NCBI GenBank assembly: GCA_934718135.1 | Contig: CAKUZW010000001.1 | Coordinates: 310,001-374,000, forward strand | DNA length: 64,000 nt | Reading direction: 5' to 3' | Source: an uncultured Candidatus Melainabacteria bacterium | GTDB lineage: Bacteria > Cyanobacteriota > Vampirovibrionia > Gastranaerophilales > Gastranaerophilaceae | Part shown: piece after piece, positions 43,974 through 52,736 of the stretch | Layout: each line of letters opens with the position of its first letter | How positions within the stretch are numbered: position 1 is the stretch's first letter | The notes under the pieces: generated by a model | What the model saw: only the letters and a program-made list of their open reading frames with translations | Told to the model about the DNA's origin: nothing | Database searches by the model: none | Made by a program: the position numbers and the translations under genes

Positions 43974-45209
43974 TTAATTTCTTGTGTACTTTGTTCCAAC
44001 AAGTTCGTCAGGCATGAACTGTTGGTCATAGTCAGGGTTATCTGGGGTGTAAACATAGCCGACTCCAAAACCGTATTTTGAAGCATCTTTATAATGTGCA
44101 TCTCTCAAATGCATTGGAGGTGCGTAATCTTTTCCTTGAGCAATGTCAGATAAAGCCATATCTATTGCACAAACCGCTTCATTTGATTTTGGTGCTTTGG
44201 CAACATAAATTACTGCTTGAGCAAGAGGAATTCTACCTTCCGGAAGTCCGAGAAGTTCGACTGCTTTATATGCGTTGATTGAAATATTTAGTGCGTTTGG
44301 GTCAGCATTCCCGACATCTTCAGCAGAACATGTTATAAGTCGCCTTGCAATAAATCGAGGATCTTCTCCTGCTGTTATCATTTTGGCAAGATAATAAATT
44401 GCCGCATCAGGATCACTTCCCCTCAGACTTTTTTGGAATGCTGAAGCACAGTCATAATGCTCTTGTCTTGAATATCTGGTGTTTCTTTGTTGACAAATTT
44501 CTTCAATTGTTTTGACTGTCAAAATTCTTTTATTGTCTTTCAAGTCACTTGCAAAATAAGCATTTTCAACAATATTCAATGCGTATCTTGCATCACCTCT
44601 GGCTAAATTGATAATAAAATCTAACACTCCGCTTTCGCATTCCATAAGAGTGTAATGTGTTGCAAGATAATTAAACCCTTTTTTAATAATTTTTGCCATG
44701 CTGGTATCATTTATCGGATTTAATCTGACAACCTGAACTCGTGATAAAAGTGCCGGTACAACTTGGAATGACGGGTTTTCTGTTGTTGAACCTATCAAAA
44801 ATAGCGTTCCGTTTTCCAAATGTGGTAACAGTGCATCTTGTTGCGTTTTAGAATATCTGTGGATTTCATCTATAAATAAGATTGTTTTTTGACCTGCTCG
44901 CAAGGATTCTTTTGCCTTATCAACAGCATCTTTAATATCTTTAACTCCGGAAGTTACGGCTGAAATTTCAATAAAATTTGCATTTGTTTTAGTTGCAATA
45001 AGTCTTGCGAGTGTTGTTTTTCCGCAACCGGGGGTGCCCCAAAAAATTAGCGAAAACAAGCGGTTTGTTTTAAGCAAATTCAAAATCGGACTGTTTGGAG
45101 AAATTACATTGCTCTGCCCTAAAAAATCTTCAATAGTTTTCGGGCGTAAAATTTCAGCAAGCGGTATTTGTTTATTTTGATTTTCGAGTTCCGTAAATAA
45201 ATTATTCAT
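43974..45209 (-). CDS. rarA: Replication-associated recombination protein A
   Basis: 411 residues, clamp-loader-like AAA+ ATPase that acts at stalled forks. LAEILRPKTIEDFLGQSNV opens the protein. Walker A WGTPGCGKTTLARLIA is near 57-72 and Walker B TILFIDEIHRYSKTQQDALL near 104-123. GSTTENPSFQVVPALLSR and the C-terminal GSDPDAAIYYLAKMITAGED are RarA-specific. There is no ribosome site at the ATG; an extended -10 lies six bases upstream, predicting a leaderless mRNA. Confidence 0.94.
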   Translation of the reverse strand: MNNLFTELENQNKQIPLAEILRPKTIEDFLGQSNVISPNSPILNLLKTNRLFSLIFWGTPGCGKTTLARLIATKTNANFIEISAVTSGVKDIKDAVDKAKESLRAGQKTILFIDEIHRYSKTQQDALLPHLENGTLFLIGSTTENPSFQVVPALLSRVQVVRLNPINDTSMAKIIKKGFNYLATHYTLMECESGVLDFIINLARGDARYALNIVENAYFASDLKDNKRILTVKTIEEICQQRNTRYSRQEHYDCASAFQKSLRGSDPDAAIYYLAKMITAGEDPRFIARRLITCSAEDVGNADPNALNISINAYKAVELLGLPEGRIPLAQAVIYVAKAPKSNEAVCAIDMALSDIAQGKDYAPPMHLRDAHYKDASKYGFGVGYVYTPDNPDYDQQFMPDELVGTKYTRN

Positions 45210-45215
45210 AGTATA

Positions 45216-45244
45216 ATTATAGCAGGGGTAAATTTATTTTACAA
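45216..45244 (-). promoter_or_regulatory. Promoter of rarA, predicted leaderless start
   Basis: On the minus strand TTGTAA (45244-45239), a 17-base spacer ending TGC, and TATAAT (45221-45216). The next six bases TATACT lead to the ATG at 45209, so +1 falls on the start codon. The -35 region overlaps the ribosome site of the divergent gene at 45257. Confidence 0.7.
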
Positions 45245-45256
45245 AGGATTATTAAT

Positions 45257-46483
45257 TTGAATAAAAATTTTTGGATTGTTATAGTTACAACTTTTTTGAT
45301 TTTGACAGGAATATTTTTTGCTTTTAATAATAAAAAACAGAATAAAGACGAAGTTGTATTTTGGACTTTGCAAATGAGTGATTTTGCTCCGTATATAAAT
45401 GGTGTTATTTCTGAATTTGAACATCAAAATCCGCAAATTAAAATTAAATGGGTTGATGTTCCGTTTTCAGAAGGAGAAAAACGAACTTTAGCATCTGTAT
45501 TGAGTGACAATCCTCCTGATTTGGTGAATTTAAATCCTGATTTTTCATCAACTTTAGCTCATAAAGGAGCTTTATATGAAATTCCGCTGGATAAAACTTC
45601 CCAATTTAATCAAGAAATTTTGAATTCATTGAAAACGAATGGTAAAATTTATTCTATTCCTTGGTATGCAACAAGTGCTATTACTATTTATAATAAAGCG
45701 ATTTTACAAAAAGCAGGAATTCCTGTTCCAAAAACTTATACTCAGATTTCTCAATTTGCACCCATTGTGAGAAAAAATACAGGAAGTTATATAATTCTTC
45801 CAAATATTACAGAAAATGATACAATGCTAAAAATCTTAAATAAGTATGGTGTTACAAATTCGCAGCAAATAAATTCTGATAAATCTGTTGACGTTTTTGA
45901 TTTGTTTAGAAAAATGTATTCAAAAGATTTAATCCCAAAAGAAACAATTACAATGACACTTCAAGAGTCTTTGGAAAAATATATGTCAGGAAATATTGCA
46001 CTGATTGGAGCCGGAGCAAATTTTTTGAATATGATTAAAGAGAATGCTCCATCTACTTATGCAACAACAGATGTTGCACCTCAAATTGTTGGAGAGTTAG
46101 GGCAAAATGACTTTTCTTTGATGAATTTTGTAATACCGCTAAGAGCAAAACACCGAGATGAAGCTTTGAAATTTGCATTATTTTTAACGAATGATAAAAA
46201 CCAATTAGAACTTGCAAAATTGACGAATGTTTTGGCTGTGAATGAAAAAACGCTTCAAAACGAATTTTACACTAAGTATGATGAAAACGATTTGATGGCA
46301 AAGGCAAGAGTAATCAGTGCAAAACAGTTGAATAAAGTTCAACCGACCTTCAAAACTCAAAAAAATCAAAAAGATATAAATAATATAATAAATGCTTCCG
46401 TTCAAGAAATTTTGTTAGGAAAAGATGATACAAAAAAAATTCTAGACAAAACTTCTGTTCTATGGAAATCACTGGAAGACTAA
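45257..46483 (+). CDS. Extracellular solute-binding protein (family 1, sugar-type)
   Basis: 408 residues starting at TTG; AAAGGA lies eight bases upstream and no later ATG gives a complete signal sequence. An N-terminal membrane anchor (about 5-24) lacks an obvious lipobox cysteine. EVVFWTLQMSDFAPYINGVI, a DLVNLNPDFSS stretch and SIPWYATSAITIYNKAIL are typical of ABC sugar-binding proteins. No permease or ATPase gene is adjacent, so it is an orphan that must use components encoded elsewhere. A four-base gap-like spacing to the next gene is not present; the alcohol dehydrogenase-like gene starts 15 bases after its stop. Confidence 0.82.
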   Translation: MNKNFWIVIVTTFLILTGIFFAFNNKKQNKDEVVFWTLQMSDFAPYINGVISEFEHQNPQIKIKWVDVPFSEGEKRTLASVLSDNPPDLVNLNPDFSSTLAHKGALYEIPLDKTSQFNQEILNSLKTNGKIYSIPWYATSAITIYNKAILQKAGIPVPKTYTQISQFAPIVRKNTGSYIILPNITENDTMLKILNKYGVTNSQQINSDKSVDVFDLFRKMYSKDLIPKETITMTLQESLEKYMSGNIALIGAGANFLNMIKENAPSTYATTDVAPQIVGELGQNDFSLMNFVIPLRAKHRDEALKFALFLTNDKNQLELAKLTNVLAVNEKTLQNEFYTKYDENDLMAKARVISAKQLNKVQPTFKTQKNQKDINNIINASVQEILLGKDDTKKILDKTSVLWKSLED

Positions 46484-46498
46484 AAAAGGAGAAAATAA

Positions 46499-47470
46499 AT
46501 GAAAGCAGTTGTATTTACAAAAGATAACGAGTTAAAACTCTTAAATGATTACAAAAAACCGGTACCTCAAAAGGGTGAAGCTCTTGTTAGGGTTACACTT
46601 GCAGGTATTTGCAATACTGATTACGAAATCACAAAAGGATATATGGGTTATGACGGAATTTTAGGTCATGAAGCTGTTGGTATTGTTGAAGAAGTAAATG
46701 GAGAGGACAAATCCCTTGTAGGAAAGAGAGTTGTTCCTGAAATCAGCTATGGTTGCAAAGATCCAAATTGCCCTTGGTGTGCGGAAAAATTATACCGTCA
46801 TTGTCCAAATCGTCATACATTGGGAATTTTTAGAAAAGACGGGGTTTTTGCAGAATATTTTACAATGCCTACAGAAGTTTTGTTTGAAGTTCCCGAAAAT
46901 GTTCCGGATTGTCAGGCTGTATTTGTTGAACCATTAGCTGCAGCTTTAGAAATTACTGAACAACACCACATCAAACCATTTGAAAAAGTTGTTGTTTTGG
47001 GTGATGGAAAATTAGGATTGATTACAGCATTAGCTCTTAATGCTCAAAATATAGATGTAACGTTAGTTGGAAAACACCAAAATAAATTAGATATTGCAAA
47101 GGGTCAAGGGGTTGAAACAGCATTGTTAAATGACTTCCCGATTGAAAAGAAATATGATGTGGTTGTTGAAGCAACCGGTTCTATTTCAGGTTTTGAAACT
47201 GCATTAGCTCTAACAAAACCACGTGGCGTTTTAGTCTTGAAAAGTACAGTAGCTGCTTCTAAAGAGTTCAATCTAGCACCGATTGTAATTGATGAAATCA
47301 CCGTTTTGGGTTCTCGTTGCGGACAATTCCCTGCTGCATTAAGAATGTTGAAATCAAACAGAATTGATTTCTCTCCAATGATTTCAGCAAATTATTCAAT
47401 TGATGATGCAATTGAAGCTTTTGAAAAAAATAAAGAAAAAGATACATTGAAAGTTCTTTTACAATTTTAG
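46499..47470 (+). CDS. Zinc-dependent medium-chain alcohol dehydrogenase-like protein
   Basis: 323 residues. Catalytic-zinc ligands C38 (GICNTD), H57/E58 (GHE) and a structural-zinc set C86, C91, C94 and C102; the first gap is four residues instead of two. The NAD(P)-binding segment VVVLGDGKLGLITALAL is at about 163-179. Likely oxidises a secondary alcohol or polyol; the substrate is unknown. AAAAAGGAGA precedes the ATG, 15 bases after the solute-binding gene, so the two may be co-transcribed and act on a related sugar. A terminator follows. Confidence 0.85.
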   Translation: MKAVVFTKDNELKLLNDYKKPVPQKGEALVRVTLAGICNTDYEITKGYMGYDGILGHEAVGIVEEVNGEDKSLVGKRVVPEISYGCKDPNCPWCAEKLYRHCPNRHTLGIFRKDGVFAEYFTMPTEVLFEVPENVPDCQAVFVEPLAAALEITEQHHIKPFEKVVVLGDGKLGLITALALNAQNIDVTLVGKHQNKLDIAKGQGVETALLNDFPIEKKYDVVVEATGSISGFETALALTKPRGVLVLKSTVAASKEFNLAPIVIDEITVLGSRCGQFPAALRMLKSNRIDFSPMISANYSIDDAIEAFEKNKEKDTLKVLLQF

Positions 47471-47480
47471 ATAAATTAAT

Positions 47481-47510
47481 CCTCCGAATATTTATTATTC
47501 GGGGGATTTT
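47481..47510 (+). terminator. Terminator after the alcohol dehydrogenase-like gene
   Basis: CCTCCGAATA pairs with TATTCGGGGG (one G-U) around a TTTAT-type loop and is followed by ATTTTATAT, ten bases after the stop. Confidence 0.75.
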
Positions 47511-47525
47511 ATATAGAGTAAAATT

Positions 47526-48971
47526 ATGAGCATAAACATTTACGCACTTACAGATTCGCACCAAGAGAGCAGAAATTTAAGTACACTTCTTAGCGAAATT
47601 TATAATTTTGAAAAAGATTTGACAAATCCATTCTTAGTGTTGGATTGCGGAGATTTATTCAAAGGAATTTATGATAAAGATTTGTCAGTTAACGCTTATA
47701 TTGAGCTAAAAAAACTTCTTCCGCAATCTGAAATTGTCTTGACTTTAGGAAATAATGACTTTGGTTTTTATCAGCCTGATTTTGAATATCTGAAAGAAAC
47801 AATTGAGAAATTTTGTCAGGCAGGTATTCATTTTGTTTGTGGAAATTTGTTTGACCAAAAGACGAACGAACCGTCAAACTTGGTTCCCAGATACAGAATT
47901 ATTAATTTCCCCAATGATAAAAGAATTTTAGTGACAGGATTTTGTGTGAATACGGCTTGTGCAAATAAATTTGGTTACAAATTGATACCACCTATTGATT
48001 GCATTGAAAGTGTTATCAAATCAGTAAAAGAACCTTATGACAAAATAATTGTTCTAAATCATCATTGGTATCCTTATAGCAAAGAATTAAAAGAGTTTGC
48101 AAAATCTAAAAATATCAATATAGATTTGATTATTGGCGGGCATGAACATTCTCCGATAAAACCTGATTTTGAGTATAAAATATTTTATCCTTTTTCATTT
48201 GCAAGAAGTTTATATAAGATGACCCTTGGTGAGGATTTTGAAAATATTAAAGAAATCCCTGTAGATAAATTTGAAATGATTTCAGAATTTGAAAAACCAA
48301 TAATAGAATATGAAAACAAAACTCACTTAAAAGAAAAAATAGCAGATAGAGTTTTGGATTTAGTTAAATGTTATTCTGATTTTTGTCCTTTAGGAACTTT
48401 TATTTCTGATAATATGAAACGTTTGGGTCAAACTGATATTGCATTTCACTCAACAGGTTATACAATGGCACCTTTAAAAATAGAAGATAGTAAAATTATT
48501 ACAAACTATGATATTAAGCGAGTGATTTGTGCGGAAACAACTATCGAAAAAATTGAAATCACAGTAGAACAATTGAAACGAGTTTTTGAAAATGCAACAA
48601 AAAATCGAATGTTAAGAAATCAAGGTAATTCAAGATTTATTCAGTGTTCTCAAAATGTTACCGTAACAGGTCGAGGGAATGAAAAAGATGATACATATAA
48701 AATCCTTCAAATTGAAATAAATGGCGAAAAATTGTTAGATGATAATTCAAACCCGATTGACCCGCAAAGAAAATTTACTGCAACCATTGACCCATATATC
48801 GGACGAGGAGAACAGGGTTTTGAAGTATTAAAAAATCTCCCTAAAACAAAGGTTTTAATAAATGGTGCAGAAGTGAAAATCAATGACTTGTTTAGTCAAT
48901 CTCTTATTGATGTATCTAAAAATCCACCTAAAAATTCTCAATATCCGAGTGCAAAAATTATTGATTTGTAA
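47526..48971 (+). CDS. Bifunctional metallophosphatase / 5'-nucleotidase-family protein
   Basis: 481 residues. N-terminal calcineurin-like domain with LTDSHQ (8-13), LDCGDLFKG, LTLGNNDFGF, LNHHWYP and IIGGHEHSP as the successive metal motifs. The C-terminal 5'-nucleotidase-type domain starts near 280 (PLGTFISDNMKRLGQTDIAF). No signal peptide is visible, unlike periplasmic UshA, so it is probably cytoplasmic. The ATG has no ribosome site; a TATAGA box lies eight bases upstream, so a very short leader is possible. Confidence 0.85.
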   Translation: MSINIYALTDSHQESRNLSTLLSEIYNFEKDLTNPFLVLDCGDLFKGIYDKDLSVNAYIELKKLLPQSEIVLTLGNNDFGFYQPDFEYLKETIEKFCQAGIHFVCGNLFDQKTNEPSNLVPRYRIINFPNDKRILVTGFCVNTACANKFGYKLIPPIDCIESVIKSVKEPYDKIIVLNHHWYPYSKELKEFAKSKNINIDLIIGGHEHSPIKPDFEYKIFYPFSFARSLYKMTLGEDFENIKEIPVDKFEMISEFEKPIIEYENKTHLKEKIADRVLDLVKCYSDFCPLGTFISDNMKRLGQTDIAFHSTGYTMAPLKIEDSKIITNYDIKRVICAETTIEKIEITVEQLKRVFENATKNRMLRNQGNSRFIQCSQNVTVTGRGNEKDDTYKILQIEINGEKLLDDNSNPIDPQRKFTATIDPYIGRGEQGFEVLKNLPKTKVLINGAEVKINDLFSQSLIDVSKNPPKNSQYPSAKIIDL

Positions 48972-48995
48972 AATATACTATGTTCATGCTATAAT
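48966..48995 (+). promoter_or_regulatory. Extended -10 promoter of ndk
   Basis: TTGTAA (48966-48971), an 18-base spacer ending TGC, TATAAT (48990-48995). It lies 34 bases before the ndk ATG and overlaps the end of the upstream gene. Confidence 0.6.
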
Positions 48996-49028
48996 GCGAC
49001 TATATTGTTTAAAAAGGAGACTGAATTT

Positions 49029-49499
49029 ATGCATACTGAAGAAAGAACATTTGTTGCAGTTAAACCTGACGGGGTTCAAAGAGGACTTGTAGGTGAAATT
49101 ATCAAGAGATTTGAAACAAAAGGGTACAAAATTGTAGCACTTAAAATGATTCAAGTAACCGATGCCCAAGCAAGAGCTCATTATGAAGAACATAAAGACA
49201 AACCGTTTTTCCCAAGTCTTATCAAATATCTTCAAAGCGGACCAATTGTTGCAATGGTTGTTCAAGGATATAATGCAGTTGCAGGAGTAAGACATCTTAT
49301 GGGTTCAACTGTTCCGGATCAAGCAGAAGTTGGAACAATCAGAGCTGATTTTGCACAAGTTAAGGAATACAATATCGTTCACGGTTCAGATTGTCTTGAA
49401 AGTGCAGAAAGAGAAATTAAAATCTATTTCAATGAAGATGAAATTTGTAAAACTTCTAAATCAATGTCAGAACTTGTTGTCGAACATTTAGATGCATAA
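49029..49499 (+). CDS. ndk: Nucleoside diphosphate kinase
   Basis: 156 residues from the ATG at 49029, chosen for the AAAAAGGAGA ribosome site ten bases upstream; an upstream frame to 49005 would place the start inside it. Transfers gamma-phosphate among nucleoside triphosphates. ERTFVAVKPDGVQRGLVGEI, the YxxHxxxPFF-like region HKDKPFFPSLIKYLQSG and the active-site His near 118 in NIVHGSDCLESAEREI are present. Slightly longer than the usual 140-150 residues because of a C-terminal tail. Its own promoter and a strong terminator make it monocistronic. Confidence 0.96.
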   Translation: MHTEERTFVAVKPDGVQRGLVGEIIKRFETKGYKIVALKMIQVTDAQARAHYEEHKDKPFFPSLIKYLQSGPIVAMVVQGYNAVAGVRHLMGSTVPDQAEVGTIRADFAQVKEYNIVHGSDCLESAEREIKIYFNEDEICKTSKSMSELVVEHLDA

Positions 49500-49526
49500 G
49501 TTTTAAGATTGGACAAGAATTAAGGA

Positions 49527-49565
49527 CAAAAGAGCGACAACAATTTAAATTGTTGTCGCTCTTTT
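49527..49565 (+). terminator. Terminator of ndk
   Basis: AAAAGAGCGACAACAATTT pairs perfectly with AAATTGTTGTCGCTCTTTT, 27 bases after the stop. Confidence 0.9.
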
Positions 49566-49570
49566 AATGC

Positions 49571-49756
49571 GAATGAAAATAGAGTTTATAAGTTGATATA
49601 AGTTCGTTACACAAGGAAAAATGGAATAAGGAACTAGTGAATAAGTTTTTTACGTGTTTATTATCAATGTCATTGCTGTACATGTCAAGTAATATATTTT
49701 GTAACGAACTTATTTCCTTCTCCCTTATTTCCTATTGCCTTAAATCAACATGAATT
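49571..49756. repeat. Dispersed repeat modules between ndk and cysE
   Basis: A 'gtttataagttgatataag' word and a purine-rich GGAATAAGGAACTAGTGAATAAG unit in plus orientation, then the reverse unit AACGAACTTATTTCCTTCTC next to the cysE stop. It lacks the CATTGCGAAC core apart from a short TGTCATTGC remnant. Confidence 0.65.
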
Positions 49757-50416
49757 TTATTTTTCAATATTTTTTTGTATTTTTTCTTTTAGCAATTCAA
49801 CTTCTGCTTTGAGTTTGTTAATTTCGCATTTTAGAGGGTCTGGAATTCTGTTGTGCATTAAGTTCCCTTGTTCATCAACTACTGCTCGGTGAGCAATTCT
49901 TCCCGGAACTCCGACAACTGTTGAATGTGGCGGGACATCTTCAATAACGACTGAACCCGCTCCAATTCTGACGTTATCGCCAATTGTAATATTACCTAAA
50001 ACTTTTGCTCCGGCTCCGACAACTACGTGATTGCCAAGTGTTGGGTGTCGTTTGCCGCTTTCTTTACCTGTTCCGCCAAGTGTAACTTGCTGATAAACAA
50101 GAACATCATTCCCAATTATTGTGGTTTCGCCGATAACTACGCCTTCTCCGTGGTCAATGAAAAATCTTCTGCCGATTTTTGCACCAGGGTGAATTTCAAT
50201 CCCTGTAATTATTCTTGTAAAGTATGAGATCATTCTAGGAATTAGGGGAATGTGCCATTTGTAGAGTTTGTGGGCTAATCTGTATGCAACAAGAGCGTGC
50301 AATCCCGGATAGCAAAGAATTACCTCTAAAAAATTTTTGGCTGCAGGGTCATTTTCATAAATTACCTGAATGTCTTCTTTTACTTTTGAAATTCCACGCT
50401 TTATTGTTGATAACAT
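49757..50416 (-). CDS. cysE: Serine O-acetyltransferase
   Basis: 219 residues. Acetylates serine as the first step of cysteine synthesis. The short N-terminal helical part (DPAAKNFLEVILCYPGLHAL) marks the EpsC-like shorter class. The left-handed hexapeptide repeat domain runs from about 65 (IEIHPGAKIGRRFFIDHGEG) through GTGKESGKRHPTLG to VPGRI. A C-terminal coiled-coil-like tail (about 185-215) is added. It starts 21 bases after tyrS on the same strand, so the two are probably co-transcribed. Confidence 0.93.
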   Translation of the reverse strand: MLSTIKRGISKVKEDIQVIYENDPAAKNFLEVILCYPGLHALVAYRLAHKLYKWHIPLIPRMISYFTRIITGIEIHPGAKIGRRFFIDHGEGVVIGETTIIGNDVLVYQQVTLGGTGKESGKRHPTLGNHVVVGAGAKVLGNITIGDNVRIGAGSVVIEDVPPHSTVVGVPGRIAHRAVVDEQGNLMHNRIPDPLKCEINKLKAEVELLKEKIQKNIEK

Positions 50417-50437
50417 TTTTGACCTTCTTGATTTTGA

Positions 50438-51664
50438 TTATTTGATTAGTTTGGCGAATTTACGTTTTCCTGCTTGTAATACTACGCTTTCATCAAAAGA
50501 AATTGTATAAGCCATGTCAGTAATTTTTTCGCCATCAATTTTTACTCCGCCACCTTGGATTAGTCGTTTAGCTTCTCCGCGGCTTGCTGTGAAATTTAGT
50601 TCGGTTATTAAATCAAGGATATTTTTACCTTGTTCAACTTTTACCTCTTGAATATCATTAGGAATTCCTTTGTTTGAAACAACATTGATGAATTCTTCTT
50701 GAGCTTTGTCAGCACCGTCTTTTCCGTGATATTCTTCGGTAATTTGGTGAGCTAATTTCATTTTGATATTTCTTGGGTTGATTGAACCGTCAGAAATCTG
50801 TTTGTCATAAGTTTCAAGTTCTTCTTTAGTTGCATCAGTAAGCAAGCTAAAATAACGAGTAATCATATTATCAGGAATACTCATCAATTTTCCGAACATG
50901 TCTTTTGCACTGTCTGTTAGTGAAATACAGTGTTCAGGGTATGTTTTAGACATTTTAACAACCCCGTCAGTTCCTTCAAGTAGAGGTAGAAGGATTACCA
51001 TTTGCGGATATTTTTTACCGTAAGCTGCTTGAATATCACGACCTAAAAGAGTGTTAAATCTTTGGTCCGTTCCACCTAATTCAATATCCGCATCAATTGC
51101 TACAGAATCGTAAGCTTGCATTAGGGGATAGAAAAATTCGTGAATAGAGATTGGTCTGCCGTCTGCATAACGTTTTGCAAAATCATCTCTAGTCATCATT
51201 TGAGCAACTGTTACTTGTGCTGATAATTTTAGTAGTTCAGTGAAACTCATTTTGTGTAGCCAATCAGCATTATTAACTACTTCTGCATTTGTTACATCTA
51301 GAACTTTTGACATTTGGTCAAAGTAAGATTTAGCATTTTCTTCTACTTGTTCTTTGGTTAGAGCAGGACGAGTTTCAGATTTTCCTGAAGGGTCTCCAAC
51401 CATAGCGGTTGCACCGCCTACAATTAGGACAATTTTATGTCCAAGAGCTTGGAATTCTTTTAATTTTCTCATTACAACCGTATGTCCAAGGTGAAGGTCA
51501 GGCCTTGTCGGATCCATTCCAAGTTTTATTCTTAGCGGAGTGTTTGTATCTGCAGAATGTTGCAGTTTTGCAGCTAATTCCTCAATTCCCCCAGGGAGAA
51601 CTTCGGCATTTCTTGCTATGTGCTTTGCTTGATTTATAAATTCTTCTCTAATTTCAGTAGTCAT
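50438..51664 (-). CDS. tyrS: Tyrosine-tRNA ligase
   Basis: 408 residues, class I synthetase. RIKLGMDPTRPDLHLGHTVV (45-64) contains the HIGH-type LHLGH, and VVKMSKTYPEHCI is the KMSKS loop. The C-terminal S4-like RNA-binding domain (about 340-405) has FTASRGEAKRLIQGGGVKID. The form resembles the long TyrZ-type group more than E. coli TyrS. GGAGAAAAA precedes the ATG. Confidence 0.95.
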   Translation of the reverse strand: MTTEIREEFINQAKHIARNAEVLPGGIEELAAKLQHSADTNTPLRIKLGMDPTRPDLHLGHTVVMRKLKEFQALGHKIVLIVGGATAMVGDPSGKSETRPALTKEQVEENAKSYFDQMSKVLDVTNAEVVNNADWLHKMSFTELLKLSAQVTVAQMMTRDDFAKRYADGRPISIHEFFYPLMQAYDSVAIDADIELGGTDQRFNTLLGRDIQAAYGKKYPQMVILLPLLEGTDGVVKMSKTYPEHCISLTDSAKDMFGKLMSIPDNMITRYFSLLTDATKEELETYDKQISDGSINPRNIKMKLAHQITEEYHGKDGADKAQEEFINVVSNKGIPNDIQEVKVEQGKNILDLITELNFTASRGEAKRLIQGGGVKIDGEKITDMAYTISFDESVVLQAGKRKFAKLIK

Positions 51665-51738
51665 ATTTTTTCTCCTATATTTATTAAAATTATATCAAAA
51701 AAATAGCAAAAAATTTTATTAGCTGTTTTAAAATTTAT

Positions 51739-52323
51739 ATGGTTAATAATATAAATTTTACAGGATTGAGTAACATTGGCGGTTGCTGTTTGAAAGCAGC
51801 CTCAGTTGCAGATGAAGAAGGCGAAAGAGCGTTTAAATCAGTTAATAATTTGGTTTTCAAATTATCTAACGATTTTTTAGGAAATGATTTGACTGAATAT
51901 AATCAAGTTTTGAGAAAATGTAAAATGGATGAGTCCGATAAGTTTGTAAAACCTGACTATATCCATGTTCAAACCGAAGGCCCTTGGGATTTTGAATTTA
52001 ATGTTCCTCCCAAAATGCGAGTTAACTATAACGAAATTATCCCTGAGAGAAGAACACTTCCACTGTTTTCTTATATTGCAAAATTAACAAGACGTATTGC
52101 AAAAATGGACGATGCGGAGTTTAAGATTGATGAAAAGTTCAAGTATGGTGCAGAAGGTGATTGCTTCATTGTTCCCGGGACAAGCATCAGTGAAATCTCT
52201 TTTGCCAATAAGTTAGACCCTGAACTTATGCTCAATCAGGTGTATTCTCCAAGTATAGGCCGATTATCTTCTCAATTGATAAATGATGATATTCAAGCTC
52301 AAATGGTGCATTATTTAGCTTAA
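51739..52323 (+). CDS. Lineage-type hypothetical protein with N-terminal FTG motif
   Basis: 194 residues, no recognised domain. Begins MVNNINFTGLSNIGGCCLKA and contains ERRTLPLFSYIAKLTRRIAK near 116-135, matching the protein at 26069 in order and spacing. No signal peptide or membrane helix. A stretch without a strong ribosome site precedes the ATG. Followed by a hairpin terminator. Divergent from tyrS. Confidence 0.72.
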   Translation: MVNNINFTGLSNIGGCCLKAASVADEEGERAFKSVNNLVFKLSNDFLGNDLTEYNQVLRKCKMDESDKFVKPDYIHVQTEGPWDFEFNVPPKMRVNYNEIIPERRTLPLFSYIAKLTRRIAKMDDAEFKIDEKFKYGAEGDCFIVPGTSISEISFANKLDPELMLNQVYSPSIGRLSSQLINDDIQAQMVHYLA

Positions 52324-52345
52324 AGCCTCCAATTTTAGGAGGCTC
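52324..52345 (+). terminator. Terminator after the 51739 gene
   Basis: AGCCTCC and GGAGGCT pair perfectly around a seven-base AT loop directly after the stop; a CTTTTTATGCTTTTAT tract follows slightly later. Confidence 0.65.
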
Positions 52346-52354
52346 CAGTGCTTT

Positions 52355-52717
52355 TTATGCTTTTATCTCCTTTAATTCTTTCCTAAGGTTGATTATTTGT
52401 TTGTTATAATAATCTAACCAAGTTTCGCCTGTTTGAGTATCTTTTATTTCGTTTTCGCAAATTGCTCTTATTCTTTTTTCATCAAGAGTTTTCAATTTGT
52501 TTTCGATTTGTGTGATTTTTTCTAAGTTATTTTGTAGTGTGATTTCTGATTCAGCGTTTGGATTTGGAATTACTTTATTGTCTTTAAGTGTATATTTTAA
52601 AGGATTTTGGCTGTAATCATTATAAATATCTTCTGTTACTTCGATTGAACTATCAGAAGTTTTACAAATTCCATGTCCGTTGAGTTTATTATTATCTGTG
52701 TGAATATAGTATTTCAT
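52355..52717 (-). CDS. Putative tail-fibre-associated or hypothetical small protein
   Basis: 120 residues from the ATG at 52717, chosen because GAAAGGAATG lies just upstream; the longer frame to 52735 would start inside that site. Residues 1-60 read as a beta-rich segment (MKYYIHTDNNKLNGHGICKT, DIYNDYSQNPLKYTLKDNKV). The rest is a helical, coiled-coil-like tail with LTxx-type heptads. Position directly after the tail-fibre-like gene (about 20 bases) suggests a phage-type fibre/accessory pair. No database-grade match can be claimed. Confidence 0.5.
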   Translation of the reverse strand: MKYYIHTDNNKLNGHGICKTSDSSIEVTEDIYNDYSQNPLKYTLKDNKVIPNPNAESEITLQNNLEKITQIENKLKTLDEKRIRAICENEIKDTQTGETWLDYYNKQIINLRKELKEIKA

Positions 52718-52736
52718 GTTAAACATTCCTTTCAAA

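Noticed and set aside
2403..49756. CRISPR array
   Set aside because: The repeats are irregular in spacing, length and order, with no uniform spacers and no cas genes.
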